Part shown: positions 1 to 6,400 of the stretch, in pieces
How the letters are laid out: each line of letters begins with the position of its first letter
Position numbering within the stretch: the first letter of the stretch is position 1
From: Methanocorpusculum sp.
GTDB lineage: Archaea; Halobacteriota; Methanomicrobia; Methanomicrobiales; Methanocorpusculaceae
Assembly: GCA_017622255.1 (NCBI GenBank)
Contig: JAGARL010000110.1
Span: 1 to 12,801, forward strand
Direction: 5' to 3'
Length of the DNA stretch: 12,801 nucleotides
The notes under the pieces: model-generated
Databases searched by the model: none
What the model saw: the letters and a program-made list of their open reading frames with translations, nothing else
What the model was told of the DNA's origin: nothing
Made by a program: the position numbers and the translations under genes

Positions 1-423
1 ACAAAAGAGGATGCAGACGCTCTGCGGTACTTCCTCGCCGATGTTTTAGACGGATACGCAAACAATAACGCAACGGCAAAAGCCGCAGTGGACAAATACA
101 AAGAGCGTATCTTAGCTGATGCAGAAGCGGATACGCCAGCGGACGAGCCGGAGTACTGCAGTCCGTTCTTTGGTGAGGAGCCGGTTTTCTCTGAACCGGA
201 GCCGGCAGAGGATCCTGTCCTCCCGCTGATGGAACTTGCCGAAGAGGAACCGGAAGAAGAACCTGATGAACCTGCTGCGGTTTTTGTCCCTCCGGCACCG
301 GAAGTGTCAGCACCGCCGGCAGAGTTTACCTGCACCAAATGCGGAGCGCCGGTTACCAAACTCCAGCGTGATGTATCCATGCTCTTCAATCACAAAATCC
401 TCTGTAAAGACTGCATGAAATAA
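1..423 (+). CDS. Acidic zinc-ribbon protein, C-terminal part (5' end outside window)
   Basis: I do not recognise the family. The frame is open from base 1 to a TAA at 421-423, giving 140 visible residues. The only in-frame start-type codon near the 5' end is a GTG at 88 with no ribosome binding site, so the gene most likely begins upstream. The first ~45 residues look helical and charged. Residues ~45-108 are a low-complexity Glu/Pro/Ala linker, probably disordered. The last ~30 residues hold four cysteines as CTKC (111-114) and CKDC (135-138), a compact C4 zinc-ribbon arrangement. From memory, similar tails occur on some phage recombination or ssDNA-annealing proteins; this is a weak resemblance. 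The stop abuts the ATG of the Cdc6-like gene with no spacing, so the two are almost certainly co-translated, which makes a DNA-replication accessory role reasonable but unproven. Confidence 0.75.
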   Translation, partial: TKEDADALRYFLADVLDGYANNNATAKAAVDKYKERILADAEADTPADEPEYCSPFFGEEPVFSEPEPAEDPVLPLMELAEEEPEEEPDEPAAVFVPPAPEVSAPPAEFTCTKCGAPVTKLQRDVSMLFNHKILCKDCMK

Positions 424-1569
424 ATGAAACCCAACCTGCTTTCCTGGGAAGAAACCCTCTTCCGCGACCAAGACGTCTTTGATCTGAACTACGTCCCGGA
501 ACAGTTCGACTACCGTGACGACCAGACGCAGTCTCTGGTCTTTGCTATCCGCCCGGGAATCAAAGGGGGAAAAATATTGGATACCGTCTGCCGCGGACCG
601 CCGGGAACGGGAAAGACCACTTCGGTCAAGAAAATCTTTGAATCCCTGCGTGAGACCACCCAGGCAATTCTCCCCATTCATGTAAACTGCAGAATCGATG
701 CAAGCGAGTACGCGGTCTTTACCCGCATCTACACGTCCTTAACCAAACGCGGTCCGCCGCCGTCGGGAACCTCGGTCAAGCAGCTTATCGATATGATTGC
801 GCGGTTTGTCGAGCAGGAACAGATTCAGCCTCTGGTTTGTCTTGATGATGCAAACTACCTCATCTACGAAAACCAGTTCAACAAGGTGCTCTACCCGCTG
901 CTTCGCATGCATGAGGTATTCCCCGGAATCAACTTCGGCTTAATCATCATTATCAGCGACCCGGGAATTGATTTGCAGAACTCGCTGGAAGTCCGTGTAC
1001 AGTCCACCTTCCATCCGGAGATTATTCAGTACCCGCCGTACTCCGCGCGCGAAATTGCCGGTATCTTAAACGAGCGGGTAAAGCAGGGACTCTACCCGCA
1101 TGTTCTGCCGACTGAACTTCTGGATGTTATCATCGACCATGTTATGAAGCACGGCGATGTCCGTCTCGGCCTGGATTTAATCAAGCGCTCCGTGCTCTAT
1201 GCAGAAAAAGCCGCCAGAAAATCCGTCACGGAAGATGATATTCAGAAAGCGGTTGATGCCTCGCGCGACATGCACCTGGAGATGCTGATAGGCTCGCTTT
1301 CGGATGACGAGTGTCTGGTTTTAAAGATTGCAGCCGAGCTCTTTTCTGATGAAACGTCACCTACGACGAAGGAAATCATGGAGGCGCTTCCGGCAAAAGG
1401 CCCGAAGCTTACCCGCATCAGTGAAATCTTCAAACGCTTAGACCGCCTGCGCTTAATCGACCTCCAATACTCCAATCAGGGAGGCGGAAGACGCAGATTT
1501 GTCCATCTCCATGAAGACCGCGCCCTTGTTCTTACCATCCTTGCCAGAAGAGAACAGGCCGCTGATTAA
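424..1569 (+). CDS. cdc6: Orc1/Cdc6-family AAA+ replication initiator protein
   Basis: A 381-residue archaeal Orc1/Cdc6-type ATPase, the family that binds replication origins and loads the MCM helicase. The N-terminal VPEQF...R region (34-38 onward) is family-typical. Walker A is GPPGTGKTT at 58-66. Walker B is LVCLDDAN at 137-144, with Asp142 where most relatives have Glu. Sensor 1 is the IIIISDP strand (174-180), with Ser-Asp rather than the commoner Asn-containing form. The RVQSTF segment (191-196) matches the region after sensor 1, and GDVRLGLDL (244-252) is the sensor 2 motif with Arg247. Residues ~290-372 form the C-terminal winged helix, with a basic GGGRRR wing at 353-358. Length fits the family. 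The start follows the upstream TAA directly and has no visible Shine-Dalgarno, so translation probably depends on the zinc-ribbon gene. No origin-type repeats are visible; both flanks inside the window are coding. It could be a secondary paralogue rather than the main initiator. Confidence 0.93.
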   Translation: MKPNLLSWEETLFRDQDVFDLNYVPEQFDYRDDQTQSLVFAIRPGIKGGKILDTVCRGPPGTGKTTSVKKIFESLRETTQAILPIHVNCRIDASEYAVFTRIYTSLTKRGPPPSGTSVKQLIDMIARFVEQEQIQPLVCLDDANYLIYENQFNKVLYPLLRMHEVFPGINFGLIIIISDPGIDLQNSLEVRVQSTFHPEIIQYPPYSAREIAGILNERVKQGLYPHVLPTELLDVIIDHVMKHGDVRLGLDLIKRSVLYAEKAARKSVTEDDIQKAVDASRDMHLEMLIGSLSDDECLVLKIAAELFSDETSPTTKEIMEALPAKGPKLTRISEIFKRLDRLRLIDLQYSNQGGGRRRFVHLHEDRALVLTILARREQAAD

Positions 1570-1616
1570 CAATCCTTATCTATTCTCCAATCACATATTT
1601 GATTACTAACCTCAAA

Positions 1617-1621
1617 GGGGG
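1617..1621 (+). promoter_or_regulatory. Ribosome binding site that fixes the mch start at TTG 1629
   Basis: The run AGGGGG (G at 1617-1621) pairs with the archaeal anti-Shine-Dalgarno through one G-U wobble and lies 7 nt before TTG 1629-1631. The longer open frame also begins with a TTG (1599), but this ribosome binding site would then lie inside the coding region. A TTATCTAT stretch at 1577-1584 is a weak TATA-box candidate that would place transcription start near 1605. I see no clear TTTATATA-type box in the 1570-1628 gap. Confidence 0.75.
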
Positions 1622-1628
1622 ATGTATT

Positions 1629-2573
1629 TTGGTAAGTGTAAACGAATTAGGACTTGACCTCTTCGAAGAACTCGTAGAGAACGCAGATTTATTCAACGTA
1701 GCATACCACGAACTCGACAACGGCGCACGCATCGTTGACTGTGGTGTCAGTGTTCCGGGCGGATTCGGTGCCGGTGACTACTTTACCCGCATCTGCATGG
1801 GCGGCCTTGGAGACATCGCATTCCGTCAGGGCATGGTCGGCAACTTCCCGATGACCTTCATCGACGTCAACACCGACTTCCCGGCAATCTCCTGCCTTGG
1901 TGCACAGAAAGCAGGATGGACCGTTAAGCACGAGAACTTCTTCGCAATGGGCTCCGGCCCGGCACGTGCACTCTCTCTTCAGCCGAAACACACCTATGAA
2001 GTTATCGGCTACGAAGATGAGAGCGAATACGCAGTCATCTGTCTTGAGGCAGACCGCCTGCCGAACGCAGCAGTCATGGAATCCATCGCAGAGAAGTGCA
2101 AGGTCGATGTTGCAAACGTCTGCGCACTGGTAGCCCCGACCTCTTCCATCGTCGGCTCCATCCAGGTTGCAGGACGCTGTGTTGAGACCGCAGTCTACAA
2201 GCTCAACGAGCTTGGATTCGACACCAGAAAGATTCTCGCAGCAGCAGGAACTGCACCAATCCCGCCGGTACGCGGTCCAAAGCTCGCAATGGGTGTCACC
2301 AACGACGCAACCATCTACCACGGTCAGATCAACCTCACCATGGACGCACCGGAAATCGTCGACTACCTCGAGAAGATCCCGAGCTGCGCATCCGAAGGAT
2401 ACGGAAGACCGTTCAACGACATCTTCAAGGAAGCAGGTTACGACTTCTACAAGATCGACAAGAACCTCTTCTCCCCGGCAGAAGTCATCATCAACGAAGT
2501 TTCCTCCGGCAAGGTCTACCACGTCGGAAAGGTTGACGCAGAAGTCACCCTCAAATCCTTCGGTCTCGCATAA
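1629..2573 (+). CDS. mch: Methenyltetrahydromethanopterin cyclohydrolase (Mch)
   Basis: Catalyses reversible hydrolysis of N5,N10-methenyl-H4MPT to N5-formyl-H4MPT, the third step of CO2 reduction to methane, in the cytoplasm. From TTG 1629 the protein has 314 residues, matching the usual ~315-320, and begins VSVNEL like its relatives; the longer frame from 1599 adds ten residues with no family counterpart. Visible signatures are LGAQKAGW (90-97), MGSGPARAL (107-115), APTSSIVGSIQVAGR (169-183) and PPVRG...MGVTND (212-226). Lys94, Arg183 and Glu186 fall at the positions I recall as active-site residues of the Archaeoglobus enzyme. Codons strongly favour C-ending forms plus GCA, unlike the GCG/CTG/GAT-rich HEAT gene at the window's end, consistent with high expression. 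It appears monocistronic: its own ribosome binding site, a terminator straight after, then a tRNA. Confidence 0.98.
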   Translation: MVSVNELGLDLFEELVENADLFNVAYHELDNGARIVDCGVSVPGGFGAGDYFTRICMGGLGDIAFRQGMVGNFPMTFIDVNTDFPAISCLGAQKAGWTVKHENFFAMGSGPARALSLQPKHTYEVIGYEDESEYAVICLEADRLPNAAVMESIAEKCKVDVANVCALVAPTSSIVGSIQVAGRCVETAVYKLNELGFDTRKILAAAGTAPIPPVRGPKLAMGVTNDATIYHGQINLTMDAPEIVDYLEKIPSCASEGYGRPFNDIFKEAGYDFYKIDKNLFSPAEVIINEVSSGKVYHVGKVDAEVTLKSFGLA

Positions 2574-2587
2574 GCTGAGACACCAAT

Positions 2588-2612
2588 ACACGGGACTTCC
2601 CCCGTGTTTTTT
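2588..2612 (+). terminator. Hairpin plus poly-T terminator of mch
   Basis: A perfect 7-bp stem, ACACGGG (2588-2594) with CCCGTGT (2601-2607), closes a 6-nt loop and leads into six T residues (2607-2612). It begins 15 bp after the mch stop. A hairpin plus oligo-T is stronger than the plain oligo-T that archaeal RNA polymerase usually needs, which fits isolation of a highly expressed gene from the tRNA behind it. Confidence 0.8.
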
Positions 2613-2618
2613 CAAAGG

Positions 2619-2648
2619 TTTAATTAAGGAATAAACGCTATATTATAA
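2619..2648 (+). promoter_or_regulatory. Candidate promoter for tRNA-Val and hisH
   Basis: Two TATA-like stretches lie between the mch terminator and the tRNA. TTTAATTAA (2619-2627) is centred about 26 nt before ~2650, which would give a short 5' leader before the tRNA at 2657 and is the better-placed box. TATATTATAA (2639-2648) has the better sequence but would start transcription inside the tRNA if normal spacing holds; it may be part of the AT-rich start region. Which one TBP uses cannot be settled by eye. Confidence 0.45.
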
Positions 2649-2656
2649 GGCAACAG

Positions 2657-2730
2657 GGACCCGTGGTCTAGGTGGTTATGACGCCAGCCTTACATGCTGG
2701 AGGTCAGGGGTTCGAATCCCTTCGGGTCCA
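2657..2730 (+). tRNA. tRNA-Val, anticodon UAC
   Basis: A 74-nt cloverleaf can be folded by hand. The acceptor arm GGACCCG (2657-2663) pairs with CGGGTCC (2723-2729), with discriminator A2730. The D arm contains GG in its loop. The anticodon stem CCAGC/GCTGG encloses the loop CTTACAT, giving anticodon TAC, which reads GUA and other valine codons. The T arm AGGGG/CCCTT has the canonical TTCGAAT loop and one G-U pair. No intron is present and CCA is not encoded; it must be added afterwards, as usual in many archaea. hisH starts only 11 bp downstream. Confidence 0.96.
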
Positions 2731-2741
2731 CTCTCGTTTTT

Positions 2742-3347
2742 ATGACATCAATTGCTGTTCTTGATTATGGGTTAGGTAATCTGAGAAGTGTTTTCCGCGG
2801 ACTTTCTGCTGCAGGAGCTGTTCCGGTCATCACGAATAATCCGGAGGAGATTTCCGCATCAGACGGCATTCTGCTTCCCGGAGTCGGTGCATTTGCCGAA
2901 GGAATGGAGAAGCTTTCTCCGTTAATTCCGCTTATCAAGGAAGAGGCAGAGAAAAAGCCGCTGATGGGAATCTGCCTTGGCATGCAGATGCTCCTCGAAG
3001 AAAGCGAGGAGCATGGAGTCCATGAAGGACTGTGTTTTATTCCGGGAAAAATCCGCATGTTTGAGAAGCGTGCAGGATTCAAGGTCCCGCAGATGGGATG
3101 GAACACAATTTCCCCGGTTGGAAACCATCCGCTCTTTGAAGGAATCGCAGACGGGACGTATGTGTACTTTGTCCACTCCTACTATGCAGATACAACGCCT
3201 GAAGCAACAGCCGCAACAACGGAGTACGGAATCTCCTATGCGTCAGCTGTTGCTTCCGGCAATGTTATGGGGACGCAGTTCCATCCGGAAAAAAGCGGCG
3301 ATGCCGGACTGAAGATTTTGGGGAACTTCATCTCCCTTTGTGAATAA
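2742..3347 (+). CDS. hisH: Imidazole glycerol phosphate synthase, glutamine amidotransferase subunit HisH
   Basis: Glutaminase subunit that supplies ammonia to HisF for making imidazole-glycerol phosphate and AICAR in histidine synthesis. From ATG 2742 it has 201 residues, the usual HisH size, beginning with the typical VLDYGLGNLRSV (6-17). A longer reading from 2694 would start inside the tRNA and has no family support. The class-I amidotransferase triad is complete: Cys78 in GICLGMQML, His181 and Glu183 in TQFHPEKSG. PGVG (46-49) is the oxyanion region, and PQMGWN (116-121) is also characteristic. No hisF or other his gene is in the window. It has no ribosome binding site and lies 11 bp after the tRNA, so it is probably read from the tRNA promoter and becomes near-leaderless after tRNA 3' processing. 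The stop is 3 bp from the stop of the convergent cbiZ. Confidence 0.96.
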   Translation: MTSIAVLDYGLGNLRSVFRGLSAAGAVPVITNNPEEISASDGILLPGVGAFAEGMEKLSPLIPLIKEEAEKKPLMGICLGMQMLLEESEEHGVHEGLCFIPGKIRMFEKRAGFKVPQMGWNTISPVGNHPLFEGIADGTYVYFVHSYYADTTPEATAATTEYGISYASAVASGNVMGTQFHPEKSGDAGLKILGNFISLCE

Positions 3348-3350
3348 CTC

Positions 3351-4271
3351 TTATCTCTTTTTTCGAACCGCTTTCAGTTCAGCCATTCCCGCCTCAGGAT
3401 TTTCTTTGAGATGTTTTACAACCGCCGGCTCGTGGATGAAGCGGCAGTCCATACAGCTCCAGAGTTTTCCGGCAGGAGTATCAATCTCTTCTGAGAATTC
3501 TGTGTCTCTGCAGGGATAGAGCGGGCAGTAGCAGAAGTCGCACTGCTGTTCTGCAAAATTATGGCAGGGATGGTAGGGACAGCCTTCCGGCACCCATTCG
3601 TTCCAGTGCTCGCCTCCGTAGCGGCTGAGGATAAAAAAGGACGGGCGTTTGCGCTTCATAAGAGCAGATGCACCCCCTCCCCATCCCCGGGAGATTCCCC
3701 AGTTGGTTAAGAGATAGTTGTCGAAGCGGACAAAGGCTTCCGTTAAAGCATGGGATACGGCTTTTGCAATCCGCATGCCGACTTCCGTTAAGGGCCCTGC
3801 GAACTCTTCTGCGGCAGAGCCGTTCTTTTCCGCGGCGACAATTACTGCATCGGTGGAAAGGGCTGTTGCCGGAAGTTTTCGCTCGGCAATAACCTTCATC
3901 TTTGCCTCCGTTACGGTCATCATCGCCCCCAGAAGCGCGGCATCCGTCAGCGGTTTTGCGGAGGTTACGATGATATTGATGGTGCGGTTTCTGTCTGATA
4001 CGGCGGCGGTTACAAAGGCTGTTATGTAATCATACTGGGCAATGCAGAGATTCTGCATGGGAACGGCAGTCAAAAGCCCGAAGTACGGATGCAGAAATCC
4101 GTTCCGCGCCGAGATGCGTTCCAGATACCCTGCGGCATTTTCCGAAAAGCCCCGCGGGATACTGACGTTTAGAAGCGTCTTTGCATCCTTTAATCCGCCT
4201 TCAGCGCCGTTGCTTGCCGCACGGAAATCGCCGCGGATAATCAGGGTGTCGTTTCGCAGATAATACCGCAT
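3351..4271 (-). CDS. cbiZ: Adenosylcobinamide amidohydrolase CbiZ fused to a C-terminal Cys-rich domain
   Basis: The N-terminal ~195 residues match CbiZ, which removes the aminopropanol side chain of adenosylcobinamide to give adenosylcobyric acid for corrinoid salvage. Numbered from the ATG at 4283, visible motifs are TINIIV (101-106), TEAKMKVIAE (125-134), STDAVIVAA (143-151) and FAGPLTEVGMRIAKAV (161-176). Where relatives often read GTGTD or GTSTD, this protein has ALSTD. Residues ~196-206 are a Gly/Trp linker. Residues 235-280 hold eight cysteines (235, 240, 248, 251, 253, 258, 277, 280) plus His238 and His241, resembling the small Cys-rich domain known to accompany CbiZ; it is probably metal-binding with unknown role. 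I prefer the ATG at 4271 because the family N-terminus begins MRYYLRN; the ATG at 4283 adds four residues. Neither has a clear ribosome binding site. It lies ~30-45 bp after ppk1 and is probably the last gene of that operon. Confidence 0.9.
   Translation of the reverse strand: MRYYLRNDTLIIRGDFRAASNGAEGGLKDAKTLLNVSIPRGFSENAAGYLERISARNGFLHPYFGLLTAVPMQNLCIAQYDYITAFVTAAVSDRNRTINIIVTSAKPLTDAALLGAMMTVTEAKMKVIAERKLPATALSTDAVIVAAEKNGSAAEEFAGPLTEVGMRIAKAVSHALTEAFVRFDNYLLTNWGISRGWGGGASALMKRKRPSFFILSRYGGEHWNEWVPEGCPYHPCHNFAEQQCDFCYCPLYPCRDTEFSEEIDTPAGKLWSCMDCRFIHEPAVVKHLKENPEAGMAELKAVRKKR
3358..3363 (+). terminator. Oligo-T stretch after hisH, inside convergent cbiZ
   Basis: Six T residues lie 10 bp after the hisH stop within a pyrimidine-rich context, with no hairpin. 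Archaeal RNA polymerase can stop at such a run. Because cbiZ ends 3 bp from hisH, the signal necessarily overlaps the last codons (Lys-Lys-Arg) of cbiZ on the other strand. Confidence 0.4.
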
Positions 4272-4315
4272 ACAGATAACCATTTCATCTGCGAAGGGAT
4301 TAATGTGCCGTCCGC

Positions 4316-6400
4316 TTACCGCCAGTCGCGAAACTTCGTGAGAAGCGAGCGCACAAACCCTTCGACCTGTTCGGGTATGTCGCGTTCTGCGGCTTCTGCT
4401 TCTTCCAGAAGTACCTGCTGGCTGTCGATTCCGTCAGCAAAAATCCGCTCATATGTTCCGTCCGGCTTCATCATCCGGGCCTTTACGGTATCCGCAAGTT
4501 CGGTCTCTAAGATATGCATCAGTTTCCCCCGCACTGCCGGGCTGTAAATCGGGCAGGCAACCTCTACCCTGCGCTCGGTGTTTCTGGTCATGAAATCGGC
4601 TGATGCGATATACATCTTCGCTTCAGCTCCTTCTCCGAACACATAAATCCGCGAGTGTTCGAGGAACCGTCCGACGATGCTTCGAACGGTGATGTTTTCC
4701 GTAAGACCGGGGATTCCCGGCAGAATACAGCAGATGCCGCGGACAATCAGATTCACCTGCACGCCGGCGGCAGATGCCTTCTGCAGATGCTCAATCACAT
4801 CCACGTCCGTCATGGAGTTAATCTTTACCAGAATCCTGCCGGACGGGCCTTTTGCTGTCTCCTCATCAATTAGCTGAAGTACCGTTTCCTTCAGGCTCAC
4901 CGGAGAGACCAGCAGATGCGAATAGTTCCCGTAGAGATTTCCAAGCGCCATGTTGCGGAAGAACTCGTTTGCTTCCAATCCAATCTGCTGGTTTGCGGTC
5001 ATCAGTGATACATCCGTGTACTGCGCGGCGGTTCGCTCGTTGTAATTGCCTGTTCCAATCTGTGTATAGTATCGGATGGAGCTCTTTTCTTTGCGGGTAA
5101 TCAGGCAGACCTTGGAGTGAATCTTGTACTCCTCGAATCCGTAGATGATTTTGCATCCGGCATCCTCCAGACGCTCCGACCAGTCAATGTTGTTCTGTTC
5201 GTCAAAGCGTGCGCGAAGCTCGATAAAGACCGTAACGTCCTTCCCGTTCTCTGCCGCCCGGCAGAGATAATCCACCAGCTTTGCCTTGCGTGCCAGGCGG
5301 TAGATGGTAATCTTGATTGAAATAACGTTCTTATCAACCGCGGCCTCTTTTATCAGCCGGAGAAACGGCGTCATGCTTTCAAACGGATAGGACAGCAGAA
5401 TATCCTGTTTTGCAATCTGGCGAAACAGTCCGTCGTAGGAAACCCCGGGTGTCCGGCAGGGGGAAAACGGCTTGTAACACAGATTCTCTGCTCCGTCCGG
5501 GATTGGCAGGCTGAAGGCATAGGACAGCTTCAGCGGAGCACGGGAGACAAACACCTGCTCCGGTTTGAGTTCCAGTGTCTCGCAGAGATAGTTCTCAAAC
5601 TCTGCGGAGACCGGGCTGTTCAGTTCCAGGCGGACGGCGGCAAGACGCCGTCTCTCCTGCAGGAGCTTTTGCATCTTTGACCGGAAGTCCTGATTCACGT
5701 CAAACGCTTCATCATCCGGATGGATGTCCGCGTTTCTTGTGATGCAGAAGATGGTTTTCTCCGCAATCCGGTACATCGAAAAGACCTGCTCCACATGGTC
5801 AAGGATGATGTCCTCGACTCTGACGTACCGCACACCTGCTCCCGGAATCTGTATGATATCCGGCAGGGATGCCGGGATGGGGATGACGCCGAAGAGAGTT
5901 TTTTCCTCCTCTTTCAGGACGGCCCCGATATGCAGGACTTTACTTTGCAGATGCGGGAATGGGTGATGGGAATCCACAATCTGCGGGGAAAGGATTGGGG
6001 CAATCTCCTGCTCATAGTACTGCTTGACAAAGCGAAACTCCTCAATGCAAAGCTCTGCTGTTGAGAGGTTGACAATCCCTTCTTTTCGAAGCCTCTGCTC
6101 CACGGTGAAATACACCTCATCACGTTTTTTGATGAGCGGATGTACACTCGCATAGAGTTTATCGAGCTGTTCTTTCGGGGTCATTCCGGTCTTGGAATCC
6201 AGCGCCTCAGCGTTCACCGACTGTAAATCGAAGAGACTTCCAACCCGGATCATGAAAAACTCGTCCAGATTGCTCGTAAAGATGGAGAGGAACTTCAGCC
6301 GTTCGAGAAGCGGAACGCTTTCGTCTGCCGCTTCTGCCAAAACGCGTTCATTGAACCGCAGCCAGGAAAGCTCCCGATTCTGCATATAGGGAGCAGGCAT
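4316..6400 (-). CDS. ppk1: Polyphosphate kinase 1 (Ppk1)
   Basis: Makes inorganic polyphosphate reversibly from ATP through a phosphohistidine intermediate. The protein has 694 residues, the normal bacterial Ppk1 size. The N-terminal domain starts with NRELSWLRFNERVLAEA (8-24) and TSNLDEFFMIRVG (42-54). The catalytic C-terminal half carries SIKITIYRLA (361-370), His428 in KIHSKVCL (the autophosphorylated residue, His435 in E. coli), the GTGNYNE loop (449-455), His582 in FLEHSRIYVF (His592 in E. coli) and MTRNTERRVEV (604-614). The frame stays open 35 codons further upstream, but that part has no family match and overlaps ppx. The ATG at 6400 gives a normal N-terminus, has GGGGTG (6411-6406) 5 nt upstream, and overlaps the ppx stop by one base (TAATG). 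Ppk1 is patchy in archaea, so ancient acquisition from bacteria is plausible; I see no compositional mark of recent transfer. Confidence 0.97.
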   Translation of the reverse strand: MPAPYMQNRELSWLRFNERVLAEAADESVPLLERLKFLSIFTSNLDEFFMIRVGSLFDLQSVNAEALDSKTGMTPKEQLDKLYASVHPLIKKRDEVYFTVEQRLRKEGIVNLSTAELCIEEFRFVKQYYEQEIAPILSPQIVDSHHPFPHLQSKVLHIGAVLKEEEKTLFGVIPIPASLPDIIQIPGAGVRYVRVEDIILDHVEQVFSMYRIAEKTIFCITRNADIHPDDEAFDVNQDFRSKMQKLLQERRRLAAVRLELNSPVSAEFENYLCETLELKPEQVFVSRAPLKLSYAFSLPIPDGAENLCYKPFSPCRTPGVSYDGLFRQIAKQDILLSYPFESMTPFLRLIKEAAVDKNVISIKITIYRLARKAKLVDYLCRAAENGKDVTVFIELRARFDEQNNIDWSERLEDAGCKIIYGFEEYKIHSKVCLITRKEKSSIRYYTQIGTGNYNERTAAQYTDVSLMTANQQIGLEANEFFRNMALGNLYGNYSHLLVSPVSLKETVLQLIDEETAKGPSGRILVKINSMTDVDVIEHLQKASAAGVQVNLIVRGICCILPGIPGLTENITVRSIVGRFLEHSRIYVFGEGAEAKMYIASADFMTRNTERRVEVACPIYSPAVRGKLMHILETELADTVKARMMKPDGTYERIFADGIDSQQVLLEEAEAAERDIPEQVEGFVRSLLTKFRDWR

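Noticed and set aside
88..423. GTG 88 as the true start of the zinc-ribbon gene
   Set aside because: No ribosome binding site or TATA box precedes it, and the 29 upstream codons are open and of similar composition, so the gene most likely starts outside the window. It cannot be excluded fully.
1570..1628. Replication origin next to cdc6
   Set aside because: The gap downstream of cdc6 is only 59 bp and shows no inverted or repeated ORB-like G-rich elements; the upstream side is coding. Any origin would lie outside this window.
1689..2615. A 308-codon open frame antisense to mch
   Set aside because: It mirrors almost the whole mch gene, and its Cys- and Asp-rich translation has no motifs. The strong codon bias of mch removes antisense stop codons, so the openness is expected.
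2167..2634. A 155-codon +1-frame ORF within the mch 3' half
   Set aside because: Ser/Thr/Arg-rich nonsense translation overlapping a confident gene and running through the terminator hairpin; an out-of-frame shadow.
4269..4315. Cobalamin riboswitch before cbiZ
   Set aside because: The gap after ppk1 is only ~30-45 bp, far too short for a B12 riboswitch, and no B12-box-like sequence is present.
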